From: Strigamia acuminata
Taxonomy: Eukaryota; Arthropoda; Chilopoda; Geophilomorpha; Linotaeniidae
Direction of reading: 5' to 3'
Assembly (NCBI GenBank): GCA_949358305.1
Contig: OX442317.1
Coordinates: forward strand, 12,652,186-12,716,185
DNA: 64,000 bases
This document shows positions 7,701 through 18,777 of this stretch, in pieces. The notes beneath the pieces are model-generated. The model made no database searches, had not been told where the DNA came from, and worked only from the letters and a program-made list of their open reading frames with translations. A program made the position numbers and the translations under genes. How positions within the stretch are numbered: position 1 is the first letter of the stretch; each line of letters begins with the position of its first letter.

Positions 7701-9992
7701 ACAGAAAAGGACATGATAATGTTTAAAATACCGAAAATTGAAAAAATTCCGATTACAAAGCGAGAAGTTGTCTCATTTTTAGCTTCAATTTTCGATCCCA
7801 TGGGACTCTTGGCTCCTGTGATTCTGCAAATGAAATTGCTCATTCAAGCGATCTGGGCTCGGACGAAAAAATGGGATGAAAAGATTCTTGATTTGGAGAA
7901 AAAAGAAATTGAAGAATGGAATTCCGACATCCAACAACTCAAGGAACTAAAAGTTCAACGTTGGTTAACTACTTATTCAGGTCAGGAAATAACCCTAGAA
8001 GTTTTTTGTGACGCCAGCACAAAAGCATTTGGCTGCACGATTTTTGTCGTCAACATGAAGGGCAAAAGAACATTGTTGTTAAGTAAATGCCGCATTGCGC
8101 CGGCCAAAAAAGTTACTCTTCCTCGACTCGAATTAACAGCAGCAGTGGTTGGAGTCAGAATGACAAAATATCTGCTCGAGAACTTTCTTCCTGGATATCC
8201 CGTCACTGAAGTTCGTTACTACTCGGACTCCACTATTACACTCGCCTGGATTAATTCAGACAAAAATGTTTGGAAACCATATGTCTCAAATCGAGTTCAG
8301 GAAATTATTTCCTTTTCCAAGCCTGAGCAATGGTCTCATGTGCCAACCGAATTCAACCCAGCTGACTTATTGACCCGTCCACACAACTCAAAAACATTGA
8401 TGAACAATAAACTTTGGTGGGACGGAGTTGATGTATCAAAACTGGAAAAGAAAGAAGTTATACAGGAAAACCCACCCGATGAAGAGAGAAAATTAATTGT
8501 TATGACTATTCAAGTGAAAGAGAATTTTATTTACAAATTTTTCCGACGTTTTAGCAACTACAATCGACTTTTGAGAGTGTTTTCCTACATAATGAGATGG
8601 AAAAGTCAACTTGTTCGCGGTGAGCCCCTCTCGCCACTCGAGTTGGAGGCAAACCAACTGAAGATCTTAAAACTTTCGCAGAAACTACATTTTTTAGAGG
8701 AAGTCGAAGACGTGAAAAACAAAAGAGAATTAAGCAAACATTCCACTTTGAGAAATTTCGAACTCTTTATTGACGAAAACGGATTACTTAGACTTCATAG
8801 CCGTTTGAAAAAATCTTTATTGACATTTGATGAAGTCTATCCCATTATTTTGCATTACGATAGTTGGATAACACGACTGTTGATCAGAAAAGCACATCTA
8901 GAACTACTTCACGGTGATATTAGTGAAACTCTTTATCACTTACGTGAACAATTTTGGATCATAAGAGGAAGGAAAACAATTCAAACAGTTATTCGAGAGT
9001 GTGCAATTTGCAGACGTGCTAAACTTGCAAGAAATAACCCTTCTACTGGTGACCTTCCCACTGAACGCGTAACTCCAGCGGCTCCATTCCAACACACTGG
9101 AATTGATCATCTTGGACCCATTTATGTTGGCAACAACAAAAAGGAACGAAAAAAGGTTTATATTCTTTTATTCACGTGTATGGTGACAAGAAGCCTACAT
9201 TTAGAAGTGTCCGAAGACCTTTCTGTTCCCAAGTTTTTGTTAGCAATGCGACGATTTGGAGCTCGCTTTGGATATCCTGCCAAAATATTCTCAGATAATA
9301 GCAAAACATTTGAACGCGGTAGTGTGGAGTTACAATCATGGGGCAAGCTCATTGGTCACAAGGACATACAAACTTTCCTATCTGAAAAAAGAGTGTTATG
9401 GACTTTTATTCCACCACTGTCCCCCTGGATGGGAGGGGCATGGGAACGCCTTGTCCGTTCAGTTAAAGATAAACTTCGAAAAACTTTGCTTCGATATACC
9501 GTTGATTTGGAGACTCTTCAAACTTTAGCTTTGGAAATTAGTTCCGTATTAAATTCAAGACCTTTGTCCTACGTTCCCGACAGTGTTGATGGAGGCAGAA
9601 TTTTGGCGCCTGAAAATTTTTTAACCGGTGGTTTACCAAAATACCTTATAAACAAAAAATTGAGTGCCATCAAAAAGACAGATTTAAGAAAATTAGACAT
9701 TAAACGCAGACAGTTCATTTGGGAATTTTGGAGAGTGTGGAGAAAAGGTTATCTTATGCAATTGCGAAATTTTTATGAGACCAAAGGTGATAAAAATTTC
9801 AAAAACCCTAAAGTGAATCAGATCGTGTTGTTAGAAAAAATAGGAACAAATCCCTATTTTTGGCCACTTGCCCGGATAAAGGAGATTTTTCCAGGTGAGG
9901 ATGGTTTTACCCGAGTCATTAAAGTGGTGCTACCCGATGGACGTGAACTGAAAAGATCAGTTAAGCATGTGAGAGCTCTTGAACTGGACTGA
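4758..9992 (+). CDS. gag-pol: Gag-Pol polyprotein of BEL/Pao element, full length (1744 aa), reference copy
   Basis: A single frame makes capsid precursor and all replication enzymes, as is usual for BEL/Pao. In order: gag with DUF1759 (about 132-285), three zinc-knuckle-like CCHC clusters (C368-C430), DUF1758 aspartic protease with the active-site triplet at 486-488, reverse transcriptase (D822, then FMDD with D911 and D912), Pao peptidase_A17 region (about 960-1075), RNase H (D1085, E1125, D1157, D1203), integrase zinc finger (H1380, H1385, C1415, C1418), integrase core (D1450, D1513, E1563), and DUF5641 tail to 1744. The start is the ATG in the favourable context GAAAACATGG. The protease triplet reads D-P-G rather than the normal D-S/T-G, in all five copies that cover it. 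The protein would act in cytoplasmic particles and, for integrase, the nucleus. Proline in the protease may lower activity; the other catalytic residues are present. Confidence 0.97.
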   Translation: MADPSVQNMITPEQLEILETKWEALLTSLSALLTVSEQTSDPGELEALLSTANIRETRAVNELNDLQIHSEHGFYLEAIEKLEAVQTRVDLLRGRWEVSKRSLPTLGGRLNMSTASGGHTTMNASFRKIQKLPKLESVKFDGDILKYKTFKSNFETSVHKDPDLSDVEKLQYLQTMCVGEAATLISTFPLIEESYHLAREELERNYGDEDAQQTALIRSIREMKIVTSVYPTKALRTNLTKISSTVRLLEQLKIPIQTSGAFLMPDIISKFPTQMALRFYQVHGIQNKNIMTLLDFFLKEVAMAERTDNSSHSEKVKKEKTEVEKGKQKGSMTTCAATQDSKPQSNAKVKSGESKQDNKSSNSKTIKCIFCEEDHLNGSCKKEFEVNAKIEIIKKNRLCFNCFRTGHRVGDCKVKFSCKHCGGRHHSTICRKSDVKNSSSIVEKPKEPQVTTHVSCAISATLQLMIFTANLKTKNGGSHNIRGMIDPGSHRSFITTELVERIKLKKCGSISATTQRFNDSTPASTDYDVFNVTLKSRNDTQEIKMTMLSVENLPRVQGILNSTVIEKVRGLNLELAEELPAKTSQIDILLGVDVWWKILKDGKRKINEDLGLINTLFGWVLTGAAGNIDLFDDEADLTTCCNTCNVDINEKLDKLWNLEAIGIDSGEKDSDFIRDRFESTTTRLEDGRYEVMLPFNGQEKELESNWELAMNQLANTLKRIDANEDYKKRYDDSMWQYIEENHAEEVPKEERFLKKGIYNIPHHPVIKEDRDTSKFRVVFNASSSKKGKLSLNDCLFPGPSLNPDLILVIVRFRLYCIPIIADIKQAFLQVMINPTQRNFLRFLWVARDYFKQPYSWQNLWNNIMILRMIVVPFGVISSPFLLCATIRKHAKQFEKTHAKEVDALDDGIFMDDLTSGGDFPADTTTHCERLKMILDSGKLPLVKWATCSKDVFENLKKEGFHMRGEEFSSLGIIKMLGILWDTEKDMIMFKIPKIEKIPITKREVVSFLASIFDPMGLLAPVILQMKLLIQAIWARTKKWDEKILDLEKKEIEEWNSDIQQLKELKVQRWLTTYSGQEITLEVFCDASTKAFGCTIFVVNMKGKRTLLLSKCRIAPAKKVTLPRLELTAAVVGVRMTKYLLENFLPGYPVTEVRYYSDSTITLAWINSDKNVWKPYVSNRVQEIISFSKPEQWSHVPTEFNPADLLTRPHNSKTLMNNKLWWDGVDVSKLEKKEVIQENPPDEERKLIVMTIQVKENFIYKFFRRFSNYNRLLRVFSYIMRWKSQLVRGEPLSPLELEANQLKILKLSQKLHFLEEVEDVKNKRELSKHSTLRNFELFIDENGLLRLHSRLKKSLLTFDEVYPIILHYDSWITRLLIRKAHLELLHGDISETLYHLREQFWIIRGRKTIQTVIRECAICRRAKLARNNPSTGDLPTERVTPAAPFQHTGIDHLGPIYVGNNKKERKKVYILLFTCMVTRSLHLEVSEDLSVPKFLLAMRRFGARFGYPAKIFSDNSKTFERGSVELQSWGKLIGHKDIQTFLSEKRVLWTFIPPLSPWMGGAWERLVRSVKDKLRKTLLRYTVDLETLQTLALEISSVLNSRPLSYVPDSVDGGRILAPENFLTGGLPKYLINKKLSAIKKTDLRKLDIKRRQFIWEFWRVWRKGYLMQLRNFYETKGDKNFKNPKVNQIVLLEKIGTNPYFWPLARIKEIFPGEDGFTRVIKVVLPDGRELKRSVKHVRALELD

Positions 9993-10045
9993 TTTGTTTG
10001 AGCTCGTCGTGTTTTCTCTTCTCTGTTCTCTCGCCGGCAATTCGC
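9993..10045 (+). other. 3' untranslated segment of copy B, without a polypurine tract
   Basis: The 53 bases between the stop codon and the 3' LTR are pyrimidine-rich (TTTTCTCTTCTCT-like) and end in CAATTCGC. LTR elements normally have a polypurine tract directly before the 3' LTR to prime plus-strand DNA; none is seen here. The same 53 bases occur at 2224-2276, 12578-12630, 20347-20399, 23495-23547, 31264-31316 and 60131-60183. Confidence 0.8.
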
Positions 10046-11173
10046 TGTTGCAAGACAGCGTGGAAGAATTGTTGTGCTGAGATTGTGTCAATAAATATTA
10101 CTAATTGCTTTGATTTGTTTAATTTTCCTTTAGTGTTTTATTTTTCATAATTAATTGATATTTTTCACTTTACAGGAATTTTGACTTATTAAAATGTTTT
10201 TCACTGATTTTTATTGTCACTTTTCGATTTAATGTAGTGTTAATACTTTGCTATTATTTTATTCGTGTCTTTTTGAGTGCATTTTTGAACCTTTCTATTA
10301 ATTTTCCCTGATTTTGTGTTTATTGCGTGCAGTTCTAATGTTTTCTTCATTTTCTGGCATACATTTGCGATGTTCGATACGTCATGTTTCGGTTCCTAGC
10401 GGACTTTTGCTTCCGTCTTCTAACCTTTCGTTTAGTGCTTTAAAACTCATTTGGAGTTTGTTTTATTATTATTTCTGACTATTTCGAGTCTGATCTTTCT
10501 TTCTGGATGCATTAGAACTGCCCAAATTGCTTCGATCGGTTGTTTCGATCGTTCGTTGTCGGCTGCCTTAAAAGCGTAGCCGAGAATGTTCGGTTCGATC
10601 AACATTTTCGTATTTATTAAACTTGTGTGTTTTCCTTCAGTATTTTGTGATAAGAATTAATAATTACTCTTGTAATTTAATCACTACTTTATTCGTTATT
10701 TACTTTAAGTGCCTTTTATTCCAATTTCAAATTGTTTTGACGCTTTTGCAATGTTCGCCGGACGCCATGTTTGATCCAACACCTTTGTTTTGTTCGCCGG
10801 TCGCCATGTTTGTCCCAAGCGACGATTACACAATGTAACCGTTATTTTTGTATTTTATATTCTTATAATCTGCATTTACTATTTCATTTCGAAGTGTTTT
10901 CACCAGTATTCTTTGCTATTTTTTGCATTTTTATTCCGTTCGGAATTCAAATGTTTTGATTGCATCATTTTGCTTGACGCTGATTGGCTGTCTCGATCGT
11001 CTGCTTGACGATCATTGTTTTCACTCCGTTTGCACTGTTTTACTGTTTTGATCTTATTGTTGTGATTAGATTATTTATTCCTGGTATTCTTGTGGTCATT
11101 TTGGTATATCGCAATCTTTATTTCGTGCAGTTTTTATGTAACTACAACTTTGCTGTGATTTCGTTTCCTCCGT
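10046..11173 (+). repeat. Truncated 3' LTR of copy B (LTR positions 1-1128)
   Basis: It is identical in layout to the full LTR until CTCCGT at 11168-11173 (LTR position 1128), inside the left arm of the X-box-like hairpin, then leaves the LTR consensus. It keeps the early AATAAA (10090) but lacks the start-site region and the later AATAAA, so normal 3' end formation may fail. Confidence 0.95.
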
Positions 11174-11180
11174 GCTTTTA
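11174..11180. other. Inverted junction between two truncated LTRs
   Basis: The seven bases GCTTTTA match neither LTR at this point and look like filler from end joining. To the left is a plus-strand LTR broken at position 1128; to the right a minus-strand LTR broken at position 1397. Because the two break positions differ, 269 LTR bases on the right have no partner on the left. Confidence 0.85.
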
Positions 11181-12577
11181 ATGATTAATATCCAATGGAG
11201 TGCTGAATCAATGGCTAATCCAGGGAAAGGCTTAACTACTCACAACACATTGAAAACTAAGGTTGAAAATAGAAAACACGGGAGTTAACAAAAAACAACT
11301 TGTTTATTAAAAAGTTGGTTGAGAACTGAATAAAATACACTGATTACATTGGTTCCTGAGGAACCGCACATGCGCAGTACCCAATTACGGCACGCGCCAA
11401 GCCGATAGCGGCGAAATACAGATACACAAAAAACTCCGTTGTCATAGCAACGGAGGAAACGAAATCACAGCAAAGTTGTAGTTACATAAAAACTGCACGA
11501 AATAAAGATTGCGATATACCAAAATGACCACAAGAATACCAGGAATAAATAATCTAATCACAACAATAAGATCAAAACAGTAAAACAGTGCAAACGGAGT
11601 GAAAACAATGATCGTCAAGCAGACGATCGAGACAGCCAATCAGCGTCAAGCAAAATGATGCAATCAAAACATTTGAATTCCGAACGGAATAAAAATGCAA
11701 AAAATAGCAAAGAATACTGGTGAAAACACTTCGAAATGAAATAGTAAATGCAGATTATAAGAATATAAAATACAAAAATAACGGTTACATTGTGTAATCG
11801 TCGCTTGGGACAAACATGGCGACCGGCGAACAAAACAAAGGTGTTGGATCAAACATGGCGTCCGGCGAACATTGCAAAAGCGTCAAAACAATTTGAAATT
11901 GGAATAAAAGGCACTTAAAGTAAATAACGAATAAAGTAGTGATTAAATTACAAGAGTAATTATTAATTCTTATCACAAAATACTGAAGGAAAACACACAA
12001 GTTTAATAAATACGAAAATGTTGATCGAACCGAACATTCTCGGCTACGCTTTTAAGGCAGCCGACAACGAACGATCGAAACAACCGATCGAAGCAATTTG
12101 GGCAGTTCTAATGCATCCAGAAAGAAAGATCAGACTCGAAATAGTCAGAAATAATAATAAAACAAACTCCAAATGAGTTTTAAAGCACTAAACGAAAGGT
12201 TAGAAGACGGAAGCAAAAGTCCGCTAGGAACCGAAACATGACGTATCGAACATCGCAAATGTATGCCAGAAAATGAAGAAAACATTAGAACTGCACGCAA
12301 TAAACACAAAATCAGGGAAAATTAATAGAAAGGTTCAAAAATGCACTCAAAAAGACACGAATAAAATAATAGCAAAGTATTAACACTACATTAAATCGAA
12401 AAGTGACAATAAAAATCAGTGAAAAACATTTTAATAAGTCAAAATTCCTGTAAAGTGAAAAATATCAATTAATTATGAAAAATAAAACACTAAAGGAAAA
12501 TTAAACAAATCAAAGCAATTAGTAATATTTATTGACACAATCTCAGCACAACAATTCTTCCACGCTGTCTTGCAACA
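11181..12577 (-). repeat. Truncated 3' LTR of copy C (LTR positions 1-1397)
   Basis: It starts at 12577 (TGTTGC on the minus strand) and runs left to 11181, where it meets the junction filler. The candidate poly(A) signal is retained (AATAAA on the minus strand at 11308-11303), so C transcripts could still end here whereas those of B may not. The missing 172 bases include the GCAACA terminus. Confidence 0.95.
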
Positions 12578-12630
12578 GCGAATTGCCGGCGAGAGAACAG
12601 AGAAGAGAAAACACGACGAGCTCAAACAAA

Positions 12631-15600
12631 TCAGTCCAGTTCAAGAGCTCTCACATGCTTAACTGATCTTTTCAGTTCACGTCCATCGGGTAGCACCACT
12701 TTAATGACTCGGGTAAAACCATCCTCACCTGGAAAAATCTCCTTTATCCGGGCAAGTGGCCAAAAATAGGGATTTGTTCCTATTTTTTCTAACAACACGA
12801 TCTGATTCACTTTAGGGTTTTTGAAATTTTTATCACCTTTGGTCTCATAAAAATTTCGCAATTGCATAAGATAACCTTTTCTCCACACTCTCCAAAATTC
12901 CCAAATGAACTGTCTGCGTTTAATGTCTAATTTTCTTAAATCTGTCTTTTTGATGGCACTCAATTTTTTGTTTATAAGGTATTTTGGTAAACCACCGGTT
13001 AAAAAATTTTCAGGCGCCAAAATTCTGCCTCCATCAACACTGTCGGGAACGTAGGACAAAGGTCTTGAATTTAATACGGAACTAATTTCCAAAGCTAAAG
13101 TTTGAAGAGTCTCCAAATCAACGGTATATCGAAGCAAAGTTTTTCGAAGTTTATCTTTAACTGAACGGACAAGGCGTTCCCATGCCCCTCCCATCCAGGG
13201 GGACAGTGGTGGAATAAAAGTCCATAACACTCTTTTTTCAGATAGGAAAGTTTGTATGTCCTTGTGACCAATGAGCTTGCCCCATGATTGTAACTCCACA
13301 CTACCGCGTTCAAATGTTTTGCTATTATCTGAGAATATTTTGGCAGGATATCCAAAGCGAGCTCCAAATCGTCGCATTGCTAACAAAAACTTGGGAACAG
13401 AAAGGTCTTCGGACACTTCTAAATGTAGGCTTCTTGTCACCATACACGTGAATAAAAGAATATAAACCTTTTTTCGTTCCTTTTTGTTGTTGCCAACATA
13501 AATGGGTCCAAGATGATCAATTCCAGTGTGTTGGAATGGAGCCGCTGGAGTTACGCGTTCAGTGGGAAGGTCACCAGTAGAAGGGTTATTTCTTGCAAGT
13601 TTAGCACGTCTGCAAATTGCACACTCTCGAATAACTGTTTGAATTGTTTTCCTTCCTCTTATGATCCAAAATTGTTCACGTAAGTGATAAAGAGTTTCAC
13701 TAATATCACCGTGAAGTAGTTCTAGATGTGCTTTTCTGATCAACAGTCGTGTTATCCAACTATCGTAATGCAAAATAATGGGATAGACTTCATCAAATGT
13801 CAATAAAGATTTTTTCAAACGGCTATGAAGTCTAAGTAATCCGTTTTCGTCAATAAAGAGTTCGAAATTTCTCAAAGTGGAATGTTTGCTTAATTCTCTT
13901 TTGTTTTTCACGTCTTCGACTTCCTCTAAAAAATGTAGTTTCTGCGAAAGTTTTAAGATCTTCAGTTGGTTTGCCTCCAACTCGAGTGGCGAGAGGGGCT
14001 CACCGCGAACAAGTTGACTTTTCCATCTCATTATGTAGGAAAACACTCTCAAAAGTCGATTGTAGTTGCTAAAACGTCGGAAAAATTTGTAAATAAAATT
14101 CTCTTTCACTTGAATAGTCATAACAATTAATTTTCTCTCTTCATCGGGTGGGTTTTCCTGTATAACTTCTTTCTTTTCCAGTTTTGATACATCAACTCCG
14201 TCCCACCAAAGTTTATTGTTCATCAATGTTTTTGAGTTGTGTGGACGGGTCAATAAGTCAGCTGGGTTGAATTCGGTTGGCACATGAGACCATTGCTCAG
14301 GCTTGGAAAAGGAAATAATTTTCTGAACTCGATTTGAGACATATGGTTTCCAAACATTTTTGTCTGAATTAATCCAGGCGAGTGTAATAGTGGAGTCCGA
14401 GTAGTAACGAACTTCAGTGACGGGATATCCAGGAAGAAAGTTCTCGAGCAGATATTTTGTCATTCTGACTCCAACCACTGCTGCTGTTAATTCGAGTCGA
14501 GGAAGAGTAACTTTTTTGGCCGGCGCAATGCGGCATTTACTTAACAACAATGTTCTTTTGCCCTTCATGTTGACGACAAAAATCGTGCAGCCAAATGCTT
14601 TTGTGCTGGCGTCACAAAAAACTTCTAGGGTTATTTCCTGACCTGAATAAGTAGTTAACCAACGTTGAACTTTTAGTTCCTTGAGTTGTTGGATGTCGGA
14701 ATTTCATTCTTCAATTTCTTTTTTCTCCAAATCAAGAATCTTTTCATCCCATTTTTTCGTCCGAGCCCAGATCGCTTGAATGAGCAATTTCATTTGCAGA
14801 ATCACAGGAGCCAAGAGTCCCATGGGATCGAAAATTGAAGCTAAAAATGAGACAACTTCTCGCTTTGTAATCGGAATTTTTTCAATTTTCGGTATTTTAA
14901 ACATTATCATGTCCTTTTCTGTGTCCCAAAGTATGCCGAGCATTTTAATGATTCCAAGACTAGAAAACTCCTCGCCCCGCATGTGGAATCCCTCTTTTTT
15001 CAAGTTCTCGAAGACGTCTTTACTGCAAGTCGCCCACTTCACAAGGGGAAGTTTTCCGCTGTCTAAAATCATTTTTAACCTCTCGCAATGTGTCGTCGTG
15101 TCGGCTGGAAAATCTCCTCCAGATGTTAAGTCATCCATAAAAATTCCATCATCAAGCGCATCAACTTCTTTGGCGTGTGTTTTCTCAAATTGTTTTGCAT
15201 GTTTGCGAATGGTTGCGCATAGGAGGAATGGTGAGGAAATAACACCAAAGGGCACGACGATCATTCTCAGGATCATAATGTTGTTCCACAGATTTTGCCA
15301 CGAATAAGGCTGTTTAAAATAATCACGAGCCACCCACAGAAAGCGTAGAAAGTTTCTTTGAGTCGGGTTGATCATAACCTGCAGGAATGCCTGCTTGATA
15401 TCCGCTATTATCGGGATGCAATAGAGACGAAATCTCACAATCACAAGAATTAAGTCAGGGTTGAGGGAAGGTCCCGGAAATAAACAGTCATTGAGGGAAA
15501 GTTTTCCTTTTTTGGATGAAGACGCGTTAAACACTACTCTAAATTTGGAAGTATCTCGATCCTCTTTTATGACGGGGTGGTGAGGTATATTATATATCCC

Positions 15601-17865
15601 CTTCTTGAGAAAACGTTCCTCCTTTGGGACTTCCTCCGCGTGATTTTCCTCGATGTACTGCCACATTGAGTCGTCGTAACGTTTTTTATAGTCCTCATTT
15701 GCATCGATTCGTTTAAGCGTATTTGCGAGTTGATTCATTGCCAACTCCCAATTCGATTCTAACTCTTTTTCCTGTCCATTGAAGGGGAGCATCACTTCAT
15801 ATCTTCCGTCCTCCAAACGTGTTGTCGTGGATTCGAATCGATCTCGAATAAAGTCGGAATCCTTTTCTCCCGAATCTATCCCGATTGCCTCCAAATTCCA
15901 GAGCTTGTCCAACTTCTCATTTATATCAACGTTGCAAGTGTTGCAACACGTGGTTAAGTCGGCTTCATCATCAAATAAATCGATGTTTCCAGCTGCACCG
16001 GTGAGAACCCAGCCAAATAAAGTGTTTATAAGGCCCAAATCCTCGTTGATTTTCCTCTTGCCGTCTTTGAGAATTTTCCACCAAACATCCACTCCTAATA
16101 AAATGTCAATTTGGGATGTTTTGGCAGGCAATTCTTCAGCCAACTCAAGATTTAATCCTCTCACCTTTTCTATTACAGTGGAGTTTAAAATTCCTTGTAC
16201 TCTTGGTAGATTTTCGACCGATAACATTGTCATTTTGATTTCTTGTGTGTCATTTCTGCTTTTCAAAGTAACGTTAAAAACGTCATAATCCGTTGAAGCA
16301 GGAGTAGAATCATTGAAGCGTTGTGTCGTGGCCGAAATGCTGCCGCACTTTTTCAACTTGATTCTTTCTACTAACTCAGTTGTTATGAAAGATCGGTGAC
16401 TGCCTGGATCTATCATTCCTCGGATGTTGTGGGATCCTCCATTTTTGGTTTTGAGGTTCGCAGTGAAGATCATTAATTGAAGAGTCGCGGAGATCGCGCA
16501 CGAGACGTGTGTTGTCACTTGTGGCTCCTTGGGCTTCTCGACAATGCTTGATGAATTCTTCACATCCGATTTTCTACAAATGGTGGAGTGGTGTCTTCCG
16601 CCACAATGTTTGCAGGAAAACTTCACTTTACAGTCCCCGACGCGATGGCCAGTTCTAAAACAATTGAAGCAAAGTCTATTCTTTTTGATGATTTCAATCT
16701 TCGCATTAACTTCGAATTCCTTTTTGCATGAACCATTCAAATGGTCTTCTTCACAAAAAATACACTTGATGGTCTTCGAGTTGGAAGATTTGTTGTCTTG
16801 TTTGGACTCTCCGGACTTCACTTTAGCATTTGATTGCGGCTTAGAATCTTGAGTCGCAGCACACGTGGTCATGGAACCCTTTTGCTTGCCTTTTTCGACT
16901 TCAGTTTTCTCCTTCTTCACTTTTTCAGAATGAGAAGAATTGTCAGTTCTTTCCGCCATAGCTACTTCTTTCAAGAAAAAGTCAAGTAGTGTCATAATGT
17001 TCTTGTTTTGAATTCCATGCACTTGATAAAAACGCAATGCCATTTGAGTTGGAAATTTGCTGATAATATCCGGCATGAGAAAAGCACCTGAAGTTTGTAT
17101 GGGTATTTTCAACTGCTCGAGGAGTCTGACGGTTGAAGAAATTTTGGTTAAATTTGTTCTTAACGCTTTAGTTGGATAAACACTTGTAACAATTTTCATT
17201 TCTCTAATTGATCTGATGAGGGCAGTTTGCTGTGCGTCCTCATCCCCGTAGTTTCTCTCCAACTCTTCACGAGCCAAATGGTATGATTCCTCGATCAAGG
17301 GAAAAGTGGAAATCAAAGTGGCTGCTTCACCAACACACATTGTCTGTAGATATTGAAGCTTCTCCACGTCGCTCAAGTCTGGGTCCTTATGTACTGAAGT
17401 TTCAAAGTTACTTTTGAAGGTCTTGTACTTCAAAATGTCCCCATCAAACTTCACAGACTCCAATTTTGGCAACTTCTGGATTTTTCGGAAAGAAGCATTC
17501 ATTGTCGTATGACCGCCAGATGCAGTTGACATATTTAGTCGTCCTCCCAGTGTAGGAAGGGACCGTTTCGATACTTCCCAACGTCCGCGGAGAAGATCCA
17601 CTCTTGTTTGAACTGCTTCGAGTTTTTCAATGGCTTCAAGATAAAATCCATGTTCAGAATGTATTTGAAGATCATTGAGTTCATTGACAGCACGTGTCTC
17701 TCGAATATTTGCTGTAGATAATAGCGCCTCCAACTCTCCCGGGTCGCTGGTCTGCTCCGATACAGTCAGCAAAGCGGAGAGTGAAGTGAGTAGCGCTTCC
17801 CATTTTGTCTCCAGAATCTCGAGTTGTTCTGGAGTGATCATGTTTTGCACGGAAGGATCTGCCAT
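12631..17865 (-). pseudogene. gag-pol: Gag-Pol of copy C, broken by a W1054 stop
   Basis: The length equals the intact gene (5235 bp), so no indel is present. Codon 1054 (14706-14704 on the minus strand), tryptophan in B and F, is TGA. This separates gag, protease, reverse transcriptase and the peptidase_A17 region (1053 residues) from RNase H and integrase. A downstream open part with a first ATG at 14568 would lack the first RNase H acidic residue. It also differs at 14320-14322, where glutamate 1182 is lysine. A gag-protease-RT product is possible; a complete polyprotein is not unless the stop is read through. Confidence 0.96.
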
Positions 17866-18777
17866 GTTTTCTCTCCTCTCACAAATTCACGGCTGCAAAT
17901 TGCGAAAAGGAAGATAAAATCTCGTTTGACAAAAAACACTTCGCTTTCAATTTTTTAAAAGAATAAAATTTGTTATTTTATCCCCCAAAAATACACAGAA
18001 TTTTTTCAACGTTTAATTGCCCAAATGACAAAAAATCAAATGAAAAATGCACAAGAATATCGAGTGTTTTAACAATCAGGGATGCTAAAACACACGAGCG
18101 ACCTTGACCACGTATGAAAAACGTGACTCAAAAAGTCCTACACAAGTTTGAAATATTTTCGGCGATTCGTTTGGAACGAAATTCACACGAAAACCACTAT
18201 TAAATTTTAACTTTAATAACTGACAGCCCTTGCAATGAGAGACTGACCAGTAACTAGCATCAAAAAAATCTAAATCTCCCCTGGTTAGGCCAGTTATATG
18301 GAGATGCATGCATAAAATTAAAGAAAACACTAAAACGATTTGCAATAAAATACACTTTTACTAAATTTCCCTTAAGATTAGCATATGAAACAGCAATAAC
18401 ACCAAAAAGAATACCCAAAACAATACCCTCATGCAAACAAAACCTCCAAAATAAATGCACTGAATGATAAAACACAAGAAAAGCAATAAATCCAGGGGCG
18501 AATCGACTTCTCAGCACAGCGCGTTGTGTTATCCAAATCCAAGATGGCGACCGTAGAAAATCGTTGCTGGCACTCAAATGTTCGTAATCGACGCACAAAA
18601 TGTCACCGTTGCGACTGTAGTCACATTGAACGACGACACGCTTTGCTGACGACGACACACGAACGTAAATTCCGCTGCTCGAACCAGATGAACAAGCTAA
18701 CGTATCACTGACGTAACGGAAACACTCACGAAAAGCAGACGATATCCTGGTCACGTGCACCAAAAGAACGTATTCGA
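17866..18777 (-). other. 5' leader of copy C
   Basis: It is collinear with the 912-bp leader of copy B, including the upstream open frame (stop at 18260), the YY1/Pho-like site (near 18540-18550) and the acceptor-like CAG. No copy-specific change was noticed. Confidence 0.85.

Larger units (their letters stand above)
2277..11173 (+). mobile_element. BEL/Pao retrotransposon copy B, open gag-pol, truncated 3' LTR
   Basis: It comprises the shared 5' LTR, leader, complete gag-pol, 3' untranslated segment and the first 1128 of 1569 bases of the 3' LTR. At 11173 the LTR breaks off and, after 7 bases, an LTR of the opposite orientation begins. The lost part contains the candidate core promoter and the AATAAA at LTR position 1270. 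The 5' LTR is shared with copy A, so this is not an independent insertion with its own target duplication. Confidence 0.95.

Noticed and set aside
6335-7843. Open frames of 169 and 175 codons antisense to gag-pol
   Set aside because: They are opposite-strand shadows of a clearly functional coding frame and recur only with it.
9993-10045. A possible env gene after pol
   Set aside because: Only 53 bases separate the pol stop from the LTR and no second long frame exists in the internal region.
11161-11200. A separate small insertion or a different mobile element at the inverted LTR junction
   Set aside because: Apart from 7 filler bases everything on both sides aligns to the LTR, so a simple inverted join explains it.
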